A stretch of DNA of 64,000 bases. It comes from Kitagawia praeruptora (taxonomy: Eukaryota > Streptophyta > Magnoliopsida > Apiales > Apiaceae). Below the pieces are notes generated by a model. That model worked only from the letters and a program-made list of their open reading frames with translations, was not told where the DNA came from and ran no database searches. Below, piece by piece: positions 44,501 to 54,303 of this stretch (position 1 is its first letter; every line of letters starts with the position of its first letter). The stretch spans positions 36,333,501 to 36,397,500 of the forward strand of contig CM075344.1 of the NCBI GenBank assembly GCA_037693485.1, in the 5' to 3' direction. The position numbers and the translations under genes were made by a program.

Positions 44501-47500
44501 TAAGTTGAATATTGATCCAGAAAAGAAAGGAGTGAGACAGAAGCGAAGACCAGTTAGTGGAGAAAGAGCTCAGGCATTGAAAGAAGAGGTCGACAGATTA
44601 TTGGATGCAGGATTAGTTAAAGAATCTTTTTACCCAGTATGGTTGGCAAATCCTGTTTTGGTAAAGAAACCTAATGGAAAATGGAGAACCTGCGTGGACT
44701 TCACAGATCTCAACAAAGCATGCCCGAAGGACAGTTTCCCACTACCACGGATTGATCAGTTAGTGGATGCAACAGCTGGACATGCCCTCCTTAACTTCAT
44801 GGATGCATATTCAGGTTACAATCAAATCCCTATGTATGAACCTGATCAAGAGCATACTTCTTTTATTACGGATAGAGGTCTTTATTGCTATGTATGCATG
44901 CCATTTGGATTGATTAATGCTGGAGCCACATACCAACGGTTAGTGAATATGATGTTTAAAGACCAAATTGGCCATACTATGGAAGTATATGTGGATGATA
45001 TGCTAGTTAAGTCTAAGGAAGCTGTTGACCATGTAAAGCACTTAGAAGAAATGTTTGGAATCTTGCGGAAGTACAGAATGAAGCTGAACCCTCAAAAATG
45101 CGTGTTTGGGGTAGAATCAGGAAAGTTTCTGGGTTTCATGGTAAACCACAGGGGTATCGAAGCCAATCCAGCCAATATTAAAGCATTGATTGATATGAGG
45201 TCTCCGAGAACTGTGAGAGAGGTTCAGTCTCTTACAGGAAGGGTTGCAGCCTTGAATAGATTCATCTCGAAGTCCACTGATAAGTGTCAGGAGTTCTTTA
45301 AAGCTATAAAGAAAGGAAACAAATTCGAGTGGACCGCAGAATGTGAGATAGCGTTTGGAAAGTTAAAGGAGCATTTGGGGAGCCCCCCACTGTTAGCCAA
45401 ACCTGTGGATGGAGAAACATTGATACTTTATTTGGCTGTGTCAGAGTATTCCATTAGTGCAGTTCTGGTTCGAGAAGAGAATGGACAGCAGAGCCCAGTT
45501 TACTATGTTAGTAAAAGGTTACTTGATGTAGAAACGAGGTACACAGGAATGGAGAAGCTGGTTTTCGCATTGATTCTGGCTTCCAGGAAGCTGCGACCTT
45601 ATTTCCAAGCTCACAAGATTGAGGTGAGAACCTCATATCCACTTAAGCAAGTGATGCATAGGCCAGAAACTTCTGGAAGAATGTTAAAGTGGGCTGTGGA
45701 GCTAGGACAGCAATCAAAGCTCAAGCTTTAGCAGATTTCTTAATCGAGTTTCCACCTCATGTAGAGGTTACTGGCCAAGAGGGGCCAAAAGAGGTGGTGG
45801 AAAAATAGGCAGACAATGACAACTGTGCACCTTGGTGGACACTGTATGTAGATGGAGCTGCTAACAGTGGTGGAGCAGGTGCAGGCATAGAACTAATTAG
45901 TCCAGAAGGGCACCAACTCTATAGCTCAATTCATTTTGCTTTTAAAGCCACGAACAATGTTGCAGAATATGAGGCATTGATTGCAGGTCTCAAGTTAGCC
46001 TTGGAGATGAAAGTAGAGAATATCAAGGTGTTTAGTGATTCGATGTTAGTAGTTTGGCAGATTCGTGGTGGTTTTCAGGCGAGAGGGCCAAGAACAGACT
46101 TATATTGGAGGTACTCCCAGGAGTTGATCGCAAGATTCAAAGAGGTGAAGCTAGATCAAGTACCTCGAGGAAAGAATACCAAAGCGGATGCATTAGCCAA
46201 GCTAGGGTCACAGAGAGAATCCACGTTATTGGGAGTAATTCCACTTCAAATCCAGGAGCAACCTAGTGTTTTCAAGGAAGAGATAATGGACATTGAATTC
46301 CCAGTTGAAGATTCCTGGATGACCCCAATACATCGTTACCTGGACAAAGGGGAGCTACCTCCCAATCAAAGTGATATCAGGAAGCTGAGGTATCATGCAG
46401 CCAGGTATGTAATTTATGATGGAGTTCTGTATAAACGAGGATTCAATCAGCCTTTGCTCAAGTGTGTAGCCGGAGAACAATGCAAGTATATCCTCGAGGA
46501 GATTCATGAAGGAGTATGTGGAAATCATTCGGGAAGTAATTCTTTAGCCATGAAAGTCCTTCGACAAGGATATTATTGGCCAACCATCAAAGCAGATGCT
46601 ACAAAGTTCGTGCAGGCATGCAGTAATTGTCAGAGGTTTGCCAATTTTGATAGTCGTCCGGTAGCACCTATTAAACCGATTGTTAGCCCTTGGCCATTCG
46701 CTGTTTGGGGAATAGACCTCATTGGAGAGCTCCCGAAAGGAACAGGAGGAGTGAAATACGCAGTGGTCGCAGTCGATTACTGTACAAAGTGGGCAGAAGC
46801 AGAACCACTTGCTAAGATTACAGCGTCAAAATTGACTGAGTTTGTGTTTCGAGCCATCGTATGCAGGTTTGGCATTCCACAGAAGCTGATTTCTGACAAT
46901 GGGAAGCAGTTCGATAGTAGAGAGCTTAGAGGATTATGTGAGCAGTTTGGAATCCAAAAAGCATTTTCAGCAGTGTATTATCCGCAGAGTAATGGACAGA
47001 CTGAAGCAGTGAATAAGATTATCAAGCACACCTTGAAGACAAGGCTTGAAGATAAGAAAGGAAGCTGGCCAGAGGAGCTTCCTGGAGTCTTGTGGTCGTA
47101 TAACACCACGCCTAGAACTACAACTGGTTAGTCTCCTTTTTCCCTAACTTATGGTTGTGAAGCTATGGTACCTGTGGAAGTTGGAACAGGTTCCTTGAGA
47201 AGAAAGTATTTTGATCCCGAAAGCAATGAGGTCAATCATAGACTGTATTTGGACATGGTCGAAGAGTTGAGAGCAGATTCGCAAGTGAAGTTAGCAGCAT
47301 ATCAACAGAGAGTTCGAAGATATTACAACAAAAAGGTGAAGGCAAGACCTTTTAAGGTTGGAGACCTAGTTCTGAGGAAAGTCATGCCAAATACCAGGGT
47401 TCTGGCACATGGAGCCTTTGGAGCGAATTGGGAGGGACCTTACCAGATAAAGTCAGCAATTTGGGAAGGAACCTACCACTTGATGGATATGGATGGGAAC

Positions 47501-47551
47501 CTCATTCCGAGAGCTTGGAATGCAGAACATCTCAAGAAGTATTATCAGTAA
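41562..47551 (+). pseudogene. Element B gag-pol polyprotein (three stops and a 28-bp deletion)
   Basis: It starts at ATG 41562 (MSGNSDSEATRSERQ) and follows element A domain by domain: gag, CDFHDNNGHNTADC finger, VDNGSS protease, RT with YVDDM (about 44990), RNase H, archaeal-type RNase H and integrase with WGIDLIG, SDNGKQF and QTEAVNK. Lesions: TAG 42633 (CAA in A); a 28-bp deletion after 45710 between two GACAG repeats, shifting the frame inside RNase H; TAG 45806 (CAG in A); and TAG 47129 (GAG in A). At both places where A has a stop, B has CAG. Since B inserted recently, it was probably copied by enzymes supplied by another element, or decayed very soon after landing. Confidence 0.93.
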
Positions 47552-48083
47552 TTCTTTTATAAGTTTTTTCTTAGGAAAAGTAAGGCTCTTTCAGCCCACG
47601 AATAAAGACAGCTTATTAGTTATAGCTGACCAGTATTTTGATTCCAGTATTTAATTATGCATGTACTCGGGGGGTACTTAATGTGAACCTCTCTACTTGC
47701 AAGACGATTTTTTTTTTTAAGTATTGAGCGATGTATAGCTCTACGTTGAATATTTTGAGTGCATTATTTGCAGCTATAGCCCCTTAATAGTTCTTTTACG
47801 TAACAATAATTACCCAAAAGAACTGGGGGGTAGTATTCCTACTTAGACAGTATTGTGCATGCCATGATTTCATATTTCATATGCCAATTTGAAATTTTTG
47901 AAACAGGTTACCTAGACTAACAGGTTCCTGTAGCATGGTGTTGTATTTTGCAGGTTACCTGAGCTGACAGGTTCCTGTAGCATTGACAGTATGTGTGAAG
48001 TATGAATATGAATTGACAGAATGTGCAGATTACGATTGATTGATCAGAATTAGCTTGTAGACAGATTGTTGAGAAGAGTATCA
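47552..48083 (+). other. Element B region after pol
   Basis: Noncoding, matching 25692-26202 of element A. It holds two internal G-runs (GGGGGGTA at about 47670 and 47826) similar to the true polypurine tract at 52469, and a direct repeat with CAGGTTCCTGTAGCAT. Confidence 0.7.
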
Positions 48084-48385
48084 AGTCCCAGGTAGCTTCC
48101 TGGGCATCGAGAAAAGTCCCAGGTAGCTTCCTGGGCATCGAGAAAAGTCCCAGGTAGCTTCCTGGGCATCGAGAAAAGTCCCAGGTAGCTTCCTGGGCGT
48201 CGAGAAAAGTCCCAGGTAGCTTCCTGGGCATCGAGAAAAGTCCCAGGTAGCTTCCTGGGCATCGAGAAAAGTCCCAGGTAGCTTCCTGGGCATCGAGAAA
48301 AGTCCCAGGTAGCTTCCTGGGCATCGAGAAAAAGTCCCAGGTAGCTTCCTGGGCACGAGAAAAGCTTCAGGTAGTTTCCTGAGCA
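48084..48385 (+). repeat. 31-bp hairpin tandem array in element B, nine clean units
   Basis: Units start at 48084, 48115, 48146, 48177, 48208, 48239, 48270, 48301 and 48333, followed by one or more degenerate units. Each contains CCCAGG-TAGCTT-CCTGGG, a 6-bp perfect stem. Only one base differs among the first eight (G in the fourth). Because 31 is not a multiple of three, the minus strand stays open in all three frames, which makes false ORFs. Element A has only diverged copies. Confidence 0.95.
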
Positions 48386-48680
48386 AATGAGATTGAAAAG
48401 CCTCAATTGACTGAGCACGACATTGTTGCCAAACGCCTCAAGTTTCTTGAGCATGTGAATTAAAGTCCTGACAAAAGGCACCTAAAGTCCTGACAAAAGG
48501 CACCTTAAAGAGAAGCCTAATAAGCTCTCCCTCATGTGGAACCGCCTTTGGCACATGGGAAGAAGGGGTAAAATCCTTAGCATTTACCTTCATAAGATGT
48601 CTAGCCTGACACATGGAGAAGAGGAATCTGTGTGGACTCCCAGAACGGCACACAGGTTCCTAGACTCGCCTCGAGGCACA

Positions 48681-48840
48681 AAAAGGAACCAACATGCCTC
48701 GAGGCATGTTGGAACCCAGAGAATAGGATTGGGAACCAAGCAGGTTACCTTTCCAAGAGAAAAAAGGAACCAACATGCCTCGAGGCATGTTGGGACCTAG
48801 AGATTAGGATTGGGAGCCAAGCAGGCAACCTTTCCAAGAG
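48681..48840 (+). repeat. 80-bp tandem duplication with two perfect 24-bp palindromes
   Basis: Each unit carries CCAACATGCCTCGAGGCATG plus TTGG, a perfect palindrome centred on CTCGAG, at 48689-48712 and 48770-48793. In element A each of the two copies has one base changed, so perfect symmetry is kept only in the younger element. Confidence 0.93.
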
Positions 48841-49378
48841 ATGACCCGAATTAAACAAGAGAAAGCTTTTACTAACGTTAACTGTTTTTTGTTTTATGTT
48901 TATTTTGCAGGATTAATACTCGAGGAACCTGGTCATGATGAAGAAGAAATTATTAAAGAAGGCTACGGTTTAGATTATCGATACAAAATATAAACACAGA
49001 GGTTCCAGGTTTTACAATTCAGCTGTAGTTTGTTGCATTTATTTTGAGAATAGACAAGTGGAAATATGCATGTGTTCTGTTTCTTACAATGGGTTAGCCC
49101 ACGTAAGCTTGATCATATGAATAAGGAAGCTGAATTATTCTCTAGTGCATAACAGTGAAGTATTTCATAAGGTTGTAAAGAAAAGTATGCAGCAAAAGCA
49201 AATATCATAAACCATAAAGAGAGTTATGGGTACAGAGACCCAGAAAACCAGCATAAAAGTTATTGGCACGAAGGCCATGGAAACCAAATTTAAAGTTACA
49301 CCTTGCGAGGCGTTACGAGGAGCCCGCGACCTCATCAAAAGTTATCAAAAGTTTTTAAAAAAAAGGATTTTGTTGAAA

Positions 49379-51440
49379 CTATGAAGGAGGAACTTCATCA
49401 GAACCCTTGGTAGCAACAGGAGGAGTTGAAAGGATAGGTTGAACAATTTCAGGAGTAGGAACCTCTGCAGTCTCAAGGTTGGCACCTGGAGACCTCTCAA
49501 CCGTTTTCACGGGAGGTACAGAGGTTGTAGCAGCAGCTTCATTCCCAAAATCTTTGATCATCCCCACTACATCCTCGCCTAGGAGAGACCAGTTCAGTTC
49601 GGGCATTTTCTCCCACATGGATCTCATGTAGTCACGAACGCCTTCATCATAACCTTCGTCATACCTAGCTTTTTCCTGGATGAGCAGAGATGATTTGACA
49701 GTAACAGCTGCAGCATTTAAAGCATCAACCTGAGCTTTCAGTTCATTGACTTTCTCTAGCATGGATAATTTCTCATCCTGCAAACTCTTCACCTGTTCCT
49801 GAAGTTCATCCCTGCTATTCTTTAGCGAGGTTTCAACAGCTTTAGCCCTCCTTACCGCAGCAGTGGCAACATTCACACTCTCCTCTTTAGCAGCCAGCTC
49901 CTCTTTGAGTTTCGAGATCTCTCCTTGTAGCCTGAGGTCATATTGGATCTTCAAGGCAAAATCATCACAGAACCTGAGAGTAAAGAAGGCGTTCTGGGCC
50001 GCAGAGAACCTCATAGCTTCCAGAGCTTCAGTAGAGTCCATTTTCGACCAGCCGGTAATAGTCTCAGCAGGAACATGAGTGTCAATCAAGTCCTTAAACT
50101 GGTTCTGGGCAGCGGTAGGATCAGCCTTCACAGCTTTATTTTTCCTCATGGACCTGGTTTGGGAGCTCCCTGATAAGTCAAGTGTGGTCTGAGCCAATTT
50201 ACGTTTTGAGGAACCTGATGGTTGAGTCTGGACAGATACAGGGGTTGGAACTTGGTTAATTGGAGTTGCAGCAAGCGAAAGCTCCTTCATATTGTCATCA
50301 ACCCTGAAAATTTCTTCCACATTTTTAGATCTTTTCACAAATGAAGGAACTTTTGGAGCCATGTCTGCATAAGCCAATAGATTAAGGTTAGAGGTATATA
50401 TATGAAGTAAGCGAATGAAATTGCACAAATATAGAGAATAAGAAAGGCATCACTATAAAGAAATTCCTACCAGAAGTCGAAGGAATAAAGCCTAAAGTCA
50501 TCAGGTTATCAGGGGTCATTAAGACCAGACAATCTCTAGTGGAGGCTGACAGTTTCAAAATCTCAGTTGCTCTTTCCAAGCAGACTCCCGTGAGGACGGT
50601 TTGCTTAGGGATATTAGGACGACGATTAAACTCATATCTAACGTAGGGGCAGTCATAGCAATAGAGAAACTGTTCTGGCCATTGTTCAAAGTTTTGTTTA
50701 ACATTTTTTATGCACTGACCCTGGTGACAAGGCCAGGCTGAAAGGTAAAAGCAGCCAGAATTTCTCCCAGTGTCTTTCAGTCTGAAGAAATAGCCCAATT
50801 CAGGGGCTGTCAAAGGAACTGTAAATTTGCTAGAATATAGTATAAAGGTGCTGATGGCTAACCGATAAGAATTAGGGGTGAGTTGCATTGGTGCTAATTC
50901 GTAAAAGTCAAGAACCTCTCGTAAGAAAGGATGAAGAGGCATGGAAACACCTACCCTCAAGAAAGCGGCAGATATAACAGCATGGGGGATACCTTGTTTT
51001 GGGATTTTCAAATCAAACCTGTGAGCTCTTTCACCAGGTTCTGGGATTGTTATCTTACAGACAGGGCGGTGACATTCCTCAAATAGTCTTTCCAGTTTAA
51101 CTGAGGTCATGATAGAATCAGATTTTTCACAAAAAGGGACAATCTCTTGTTTGAATGGTTCTCTTTCTACAGATATCTCACTTTGAAAGTCAGGTTCTAG
51201 GAAGGACTCAGGTTCAAATTCAGGTTTTGATACCTCTTCATTATCAGACCAGTCATCTCCTAAATCAATTAAGCTTAAAGGCCTTAGGGGATCAATAGCA
51301 TTTGGAGGTTTCATCAGAATGTCTTGAGGATCACTAGTGTCGGGAATCAAGACCCTAGACCTAGTTCTATTACTTACAGATGCGACAAAAACAGGTTTTA
51401 CGGAAGAGAGGTGGTCAGAATGTGTTGAATCAGAAGACAT
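49379..51440 (-). CDS. Intact spliced antisense gene of element B (651 aa)
   Basis: Two coding exons. The first runs from ATG 51440 to 50471, ends CTTCTG and is followed by GTAGGA. A 106-bp intron (50470-50365) ends CTTATGCAG. The second runs 50364-49379. Exon lengths (970 and 986) sum to 652 codons, and the codon split at the joint reads Asp, so removal keeps the frame. The ATG itself follows TTTCTTGCAG, the acceptor of an upstream 5'-UTR intron (51849-51441). Residues about 160-310 contain PLHPFLREVLDFYELAPMQL, resembling the family called putative gypsy-type transposon (PF04195). Residues about 465-550 form a coiled coil (LQGEISKLKEELAAKEES onward). Antisense extra ORFs are known in the Tat lineage; their role is unknown. 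There is no stop or shift, although the host element's gag-pol is dead. Confidence 0.85.
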
Positions 51441-51849
51441 CTGCAAGAAACAGACGAAGAAAGGTCAGACCTTGGAATTCTTAAAGGGAGACCTGTGGTC
51501 TAGAGACGATTGAACTACTGTGACTATGTCAAGTAAGTTTTTTAAAGAGTTATATAGAGGTTGTACATTCACGGAGATAAGTATGGACTATGACATGAAT
51601 ACGAAACAAATTGAGATAGAAGACAAACAGACAGTCAAAAGCTTTCAGTAAAATCATGGTGATGAAACCACAAATCGGTGACGGAACTACCAGTAGAGAA
51701 GGTATTATGGATGTTTGTGTGTGTGAGATATGAAGACTATATACAAACATTTATCAGATAAAAGACAGCATGCAAGATCGAAGTAATCAGATAGTTAAAA
51801 ATGCAATCGAGATTATTAAAAAACAGAAAGAAAGGATTCAGAATCATAC

Positions 51850-52030
51850 CTTGGATTGAAGAAAACGGCGACAGAGGGTTTGGATTAAGCAGATGACCAT
51901 CGGACTCCTTCTCTTTTTCTCTCCAAGGGTTTTTAAAAAAAAAAATATTTGGTAAAGGTAAAAATGAAGATGAAGCCATTCATGTGTTTATATAATCGAG
52001 GTAAATAGGAGGCAACAGTAAACACGTGGC
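51850..52030 (-). promoter_or_regulatory. Promoter and 5'-UTR exon of the element B antisense gene
   Basis: On the minus strand, ACACGTGGC (G-box/ABRE-like, 52022-52030) is followed by TATATAAA (51988-51995) and then an untranslated exon that ends CAATCCAAG at 51850. A donor GTATGA starts at 51849. The intron to 51441 is 409 bp. The spacing of TATA, transcript start (about 51960) and donor is normal for a plant gene. Element A has matching sequence at 53648-53822. Confidence 0.65.
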
Positions 52031-52468
52031 AGCAATCTATTGGGGCAGTAATTAAAGGGATACACGCACCAGAGGCGTGTGAACCTTGGGAACTCATACA
52101 TTAACTGCAGCTTTGGTAAGTGATAAGTTTAATTCGAATTTTGAATTATCTCCTGCTTACCAACCGTTATCTCTTCTTAAATTATTAAATTTAAGAAATG
52201 TGGAGTTGAGTGACAAGCGAGCATCAAGATGATTTCGAGAGCTGAAGTAAGAAGAAGAAAATAGCGAGATAACAAGTTCCTTAATACAAAGGAAGCTTAC
52301 TCAAAATTATATCAAGCTGAAAATATTTTATGTCCTGTTTCCTATACCGAGTTAGCTCATATAGGCTTGGATATACAATGCTGAATCAAGATATAGTTAC
52401 CAGGATGGGTTAACATTAAACCTCTGATCGTAGAATTGGAATAGGTTCCTTTCACATTACATGATTTC

Positions 52469-52486
52469 AAGGAACCGGGGGGTACT
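52469..52486 (+). other. Polypurine tract of element B
   Basis: AAGGAACCGGGGGGTACT lies directly before the 3' LTR. Confidence 0.8.
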
Positions 52487-53352
52487 TGTTGTGCCCAAAA
52501 TCTCCATGGACTAGATTTAAGCCCATTAATCCATAGGGTCCGATCCATGCAAGCTAGAAGAATGATCCAGTACGAGTTATGAAGATCAAATAGAAGAAAT
52601 GAATAAGGAAGTATGAGTATTAGGAGGTTCCCAATGGTCAGGAAGCTGAGTTGAGCACTCGAAGACCAGGTTCCTCCCAGCCGAGGAGTTCGAATTAGCA
52701 TAACAACAGCCGTAGAGATGATAAAAGCATATAAAGAGTTATCCAGTCTAACTAGTTTGTTATTTGTGCAGGTACTAACACCAAAAGGGAGGTCCCTAAG
52801 TGATATGTCCCGAAATAAGAAGGTCCCTAAGAAACAGGCTCCTGAAATGTAGGTTCCTGAGCACCAGGTTCCTACGAGTTACCAACAGAAAGTTCTAGAA
52901 GTCATCTAGAACAGATAAACGAATTGGTATCTGAGTATAATTCTAGGGCGCAGATGATCCTAGAATAACTCAAACCAATGAGAGAATCATAAGTGGGGTA
53001 CGAACTCGAGTTCTACTCCACTTAGCCAAACTAGTTCGTGAAAGGCTCTAAAGGAACCTGAGTCCAACACGAATTAGATGACCGAATACAGCTATTCCAG
53101 TAAGAGACAGAATCATATTAGAACTACGTGAGCTTGATCCCTATAAATACAAGGGTACGTAGGCACCTCAGGGTACGACGCATTAAGTTCTCTAATTTTC
53201 TCTAAAGGCACCTGAGATTATTGGAGATACCCTCGAGCTCAGCTCAACCCCCACAAACACAACCCAAACCTTTTCATAGAACAGTTGATCGTTAGCCTAA
53301 ACAACTACCTATAAACCTCACATAAGTTGATTACGAAATCCACTCATCAACA
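52487..53352 (+). repeat. 3' LTR of element B (866 bp)
   Basis: It is the partner of 40650-41515 and is followed by the GGGTA target duplication. Sequence differences from the 5' copy are few (about three). Confidence 0.96.
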
Positions 53353-53357
53353 GGGTA

Positions 53358-54285
53358 TATTACAGAAAACCTTGAAGAAGGCATGTATCAACAAAATTAG
53401 AAACATATGAATAGATAGACAGCTAAAGATTATGATAAAATCATTACGACGCAACCATGAATCGACGGTTAAAGTATTGATAAACCAGAGATTGTGAACG
53501 TTCATGTGTGTAAAATATGGAGTGTGAAGAACAGATACCGACGCGTACATACAAAGAAAACGATGGCATGCAAAGCCCAAGGAAACAGATAACTGAAAAA
53601 CAAGACAAGGACATTAAAGAATAGAAAGAAATAAGTCGAAACCATACCTTGATTTGAGTTGAACGGCGACGGAGAAGATGAATTAAGCGGGCGACTGTCG
53701 AACTCCTCTTGTTCTCTCTCCAAGAGTTTTTGCAAGTGTTTGGTAAAGGTAAAAACGGACCTGAAGGGGGTGAGAGATAATTAAATAGTCGAGGTAAATG
53801 GGAAACAGCCCGTATACGTGGCAGCGCATTACTGGAGCGGTAAAGTGAAGAGGTACACGCGTGAGAAGCGTGTGAACCTTGGGAACTTAGACATTAACTA
53901 CAGCTTTGGTAAGTGATAAGTTTAATTCAAATTTTGAATTATCTTCTGCAATCAACCATTATCCCCTCTTAAATTATTAAATTTAAAGAGAGGTGGAGTT
54001 GAGTGACAAGTTACATTCCCTGGGAAGTTGAATGCAAACATAGAGTAGATTTCGAGGGCTGCGATCTGAAGAAGAAAATAGCAAGATAACAGGTTCCTTG
54101 GTATGAAGGAAGCTTACTCAAGATTATATTAAGCTGAAAATATTCTATGTCCTGTTTCCTACGCCGAGTTAGCTCATGTAGGCTTGGATATAAAATGTTG
54201 AAGCAAGGTATTGTTACTAGAATGGTTTAGCATTGAACCTTTGATCGTAGAATTAGAATAGGTTCCTTTGACATTACATGATTTC
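53358..54285 (-). other. Element A: separated 5' part of its antisense gene and upstream region
   Basis: It resumes element A after the insertion of B. On the minus strand it holds ACGTGGC (53816-53822), a TATA-like TATTTAAT (53780-53787), a 5'-UTR exon ending AAATCAAG at 53648 and the donor GTATGG at 53647-53642. The rest of intron 1 (53646-53358) then meets the target duplication, and its acceptor lies beyond element B at 40550. No separate coding region is seen. Confidence 0.65.
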
Positions 54286-54303
54286 AAGGAACCGGGGGGT
54301 ACT
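54286..54303 (+). other. Polypurine tract of element A
   Basis: AAGGAACCGGGGGGTACT, identical to that of element B, directly abuts the 3' LTR. Confidence 0.8.

Larger units (their letters stand above)
40650..53352 (+). mobile_element. Element B: Tat-lineage Gypsy retrotransposon nested in A
   Basis: The two 866-bp LTRs are flanked by the 5-bp duplication GGGTA (40645-40649 and 53353-53357). It has the same layout as A and similar sequence throughout: LTR, primer site, gag-pol, hairpin repeat array, antisense gene, polypurine tract, LTR. The LTRs differ at about three positions, so the insertion is young (about 0.35 %). It landed in the first intron of A's antisense gene. Length 12,703 bp. 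Confidence 0.96.

Noticed and set aside
48084..48385. Resemblance to a CRISPR array
   Set aside because: The units are head-to-tail with no unique spacers, and the context is a plant retrotransposon.
47917..48481. Three overlapping minus-strand frames of 101-143 codons
   Set aside because: They arise from the 31-bp repeat, whose period keeps all three frames open. Sequence content is only the repeat.
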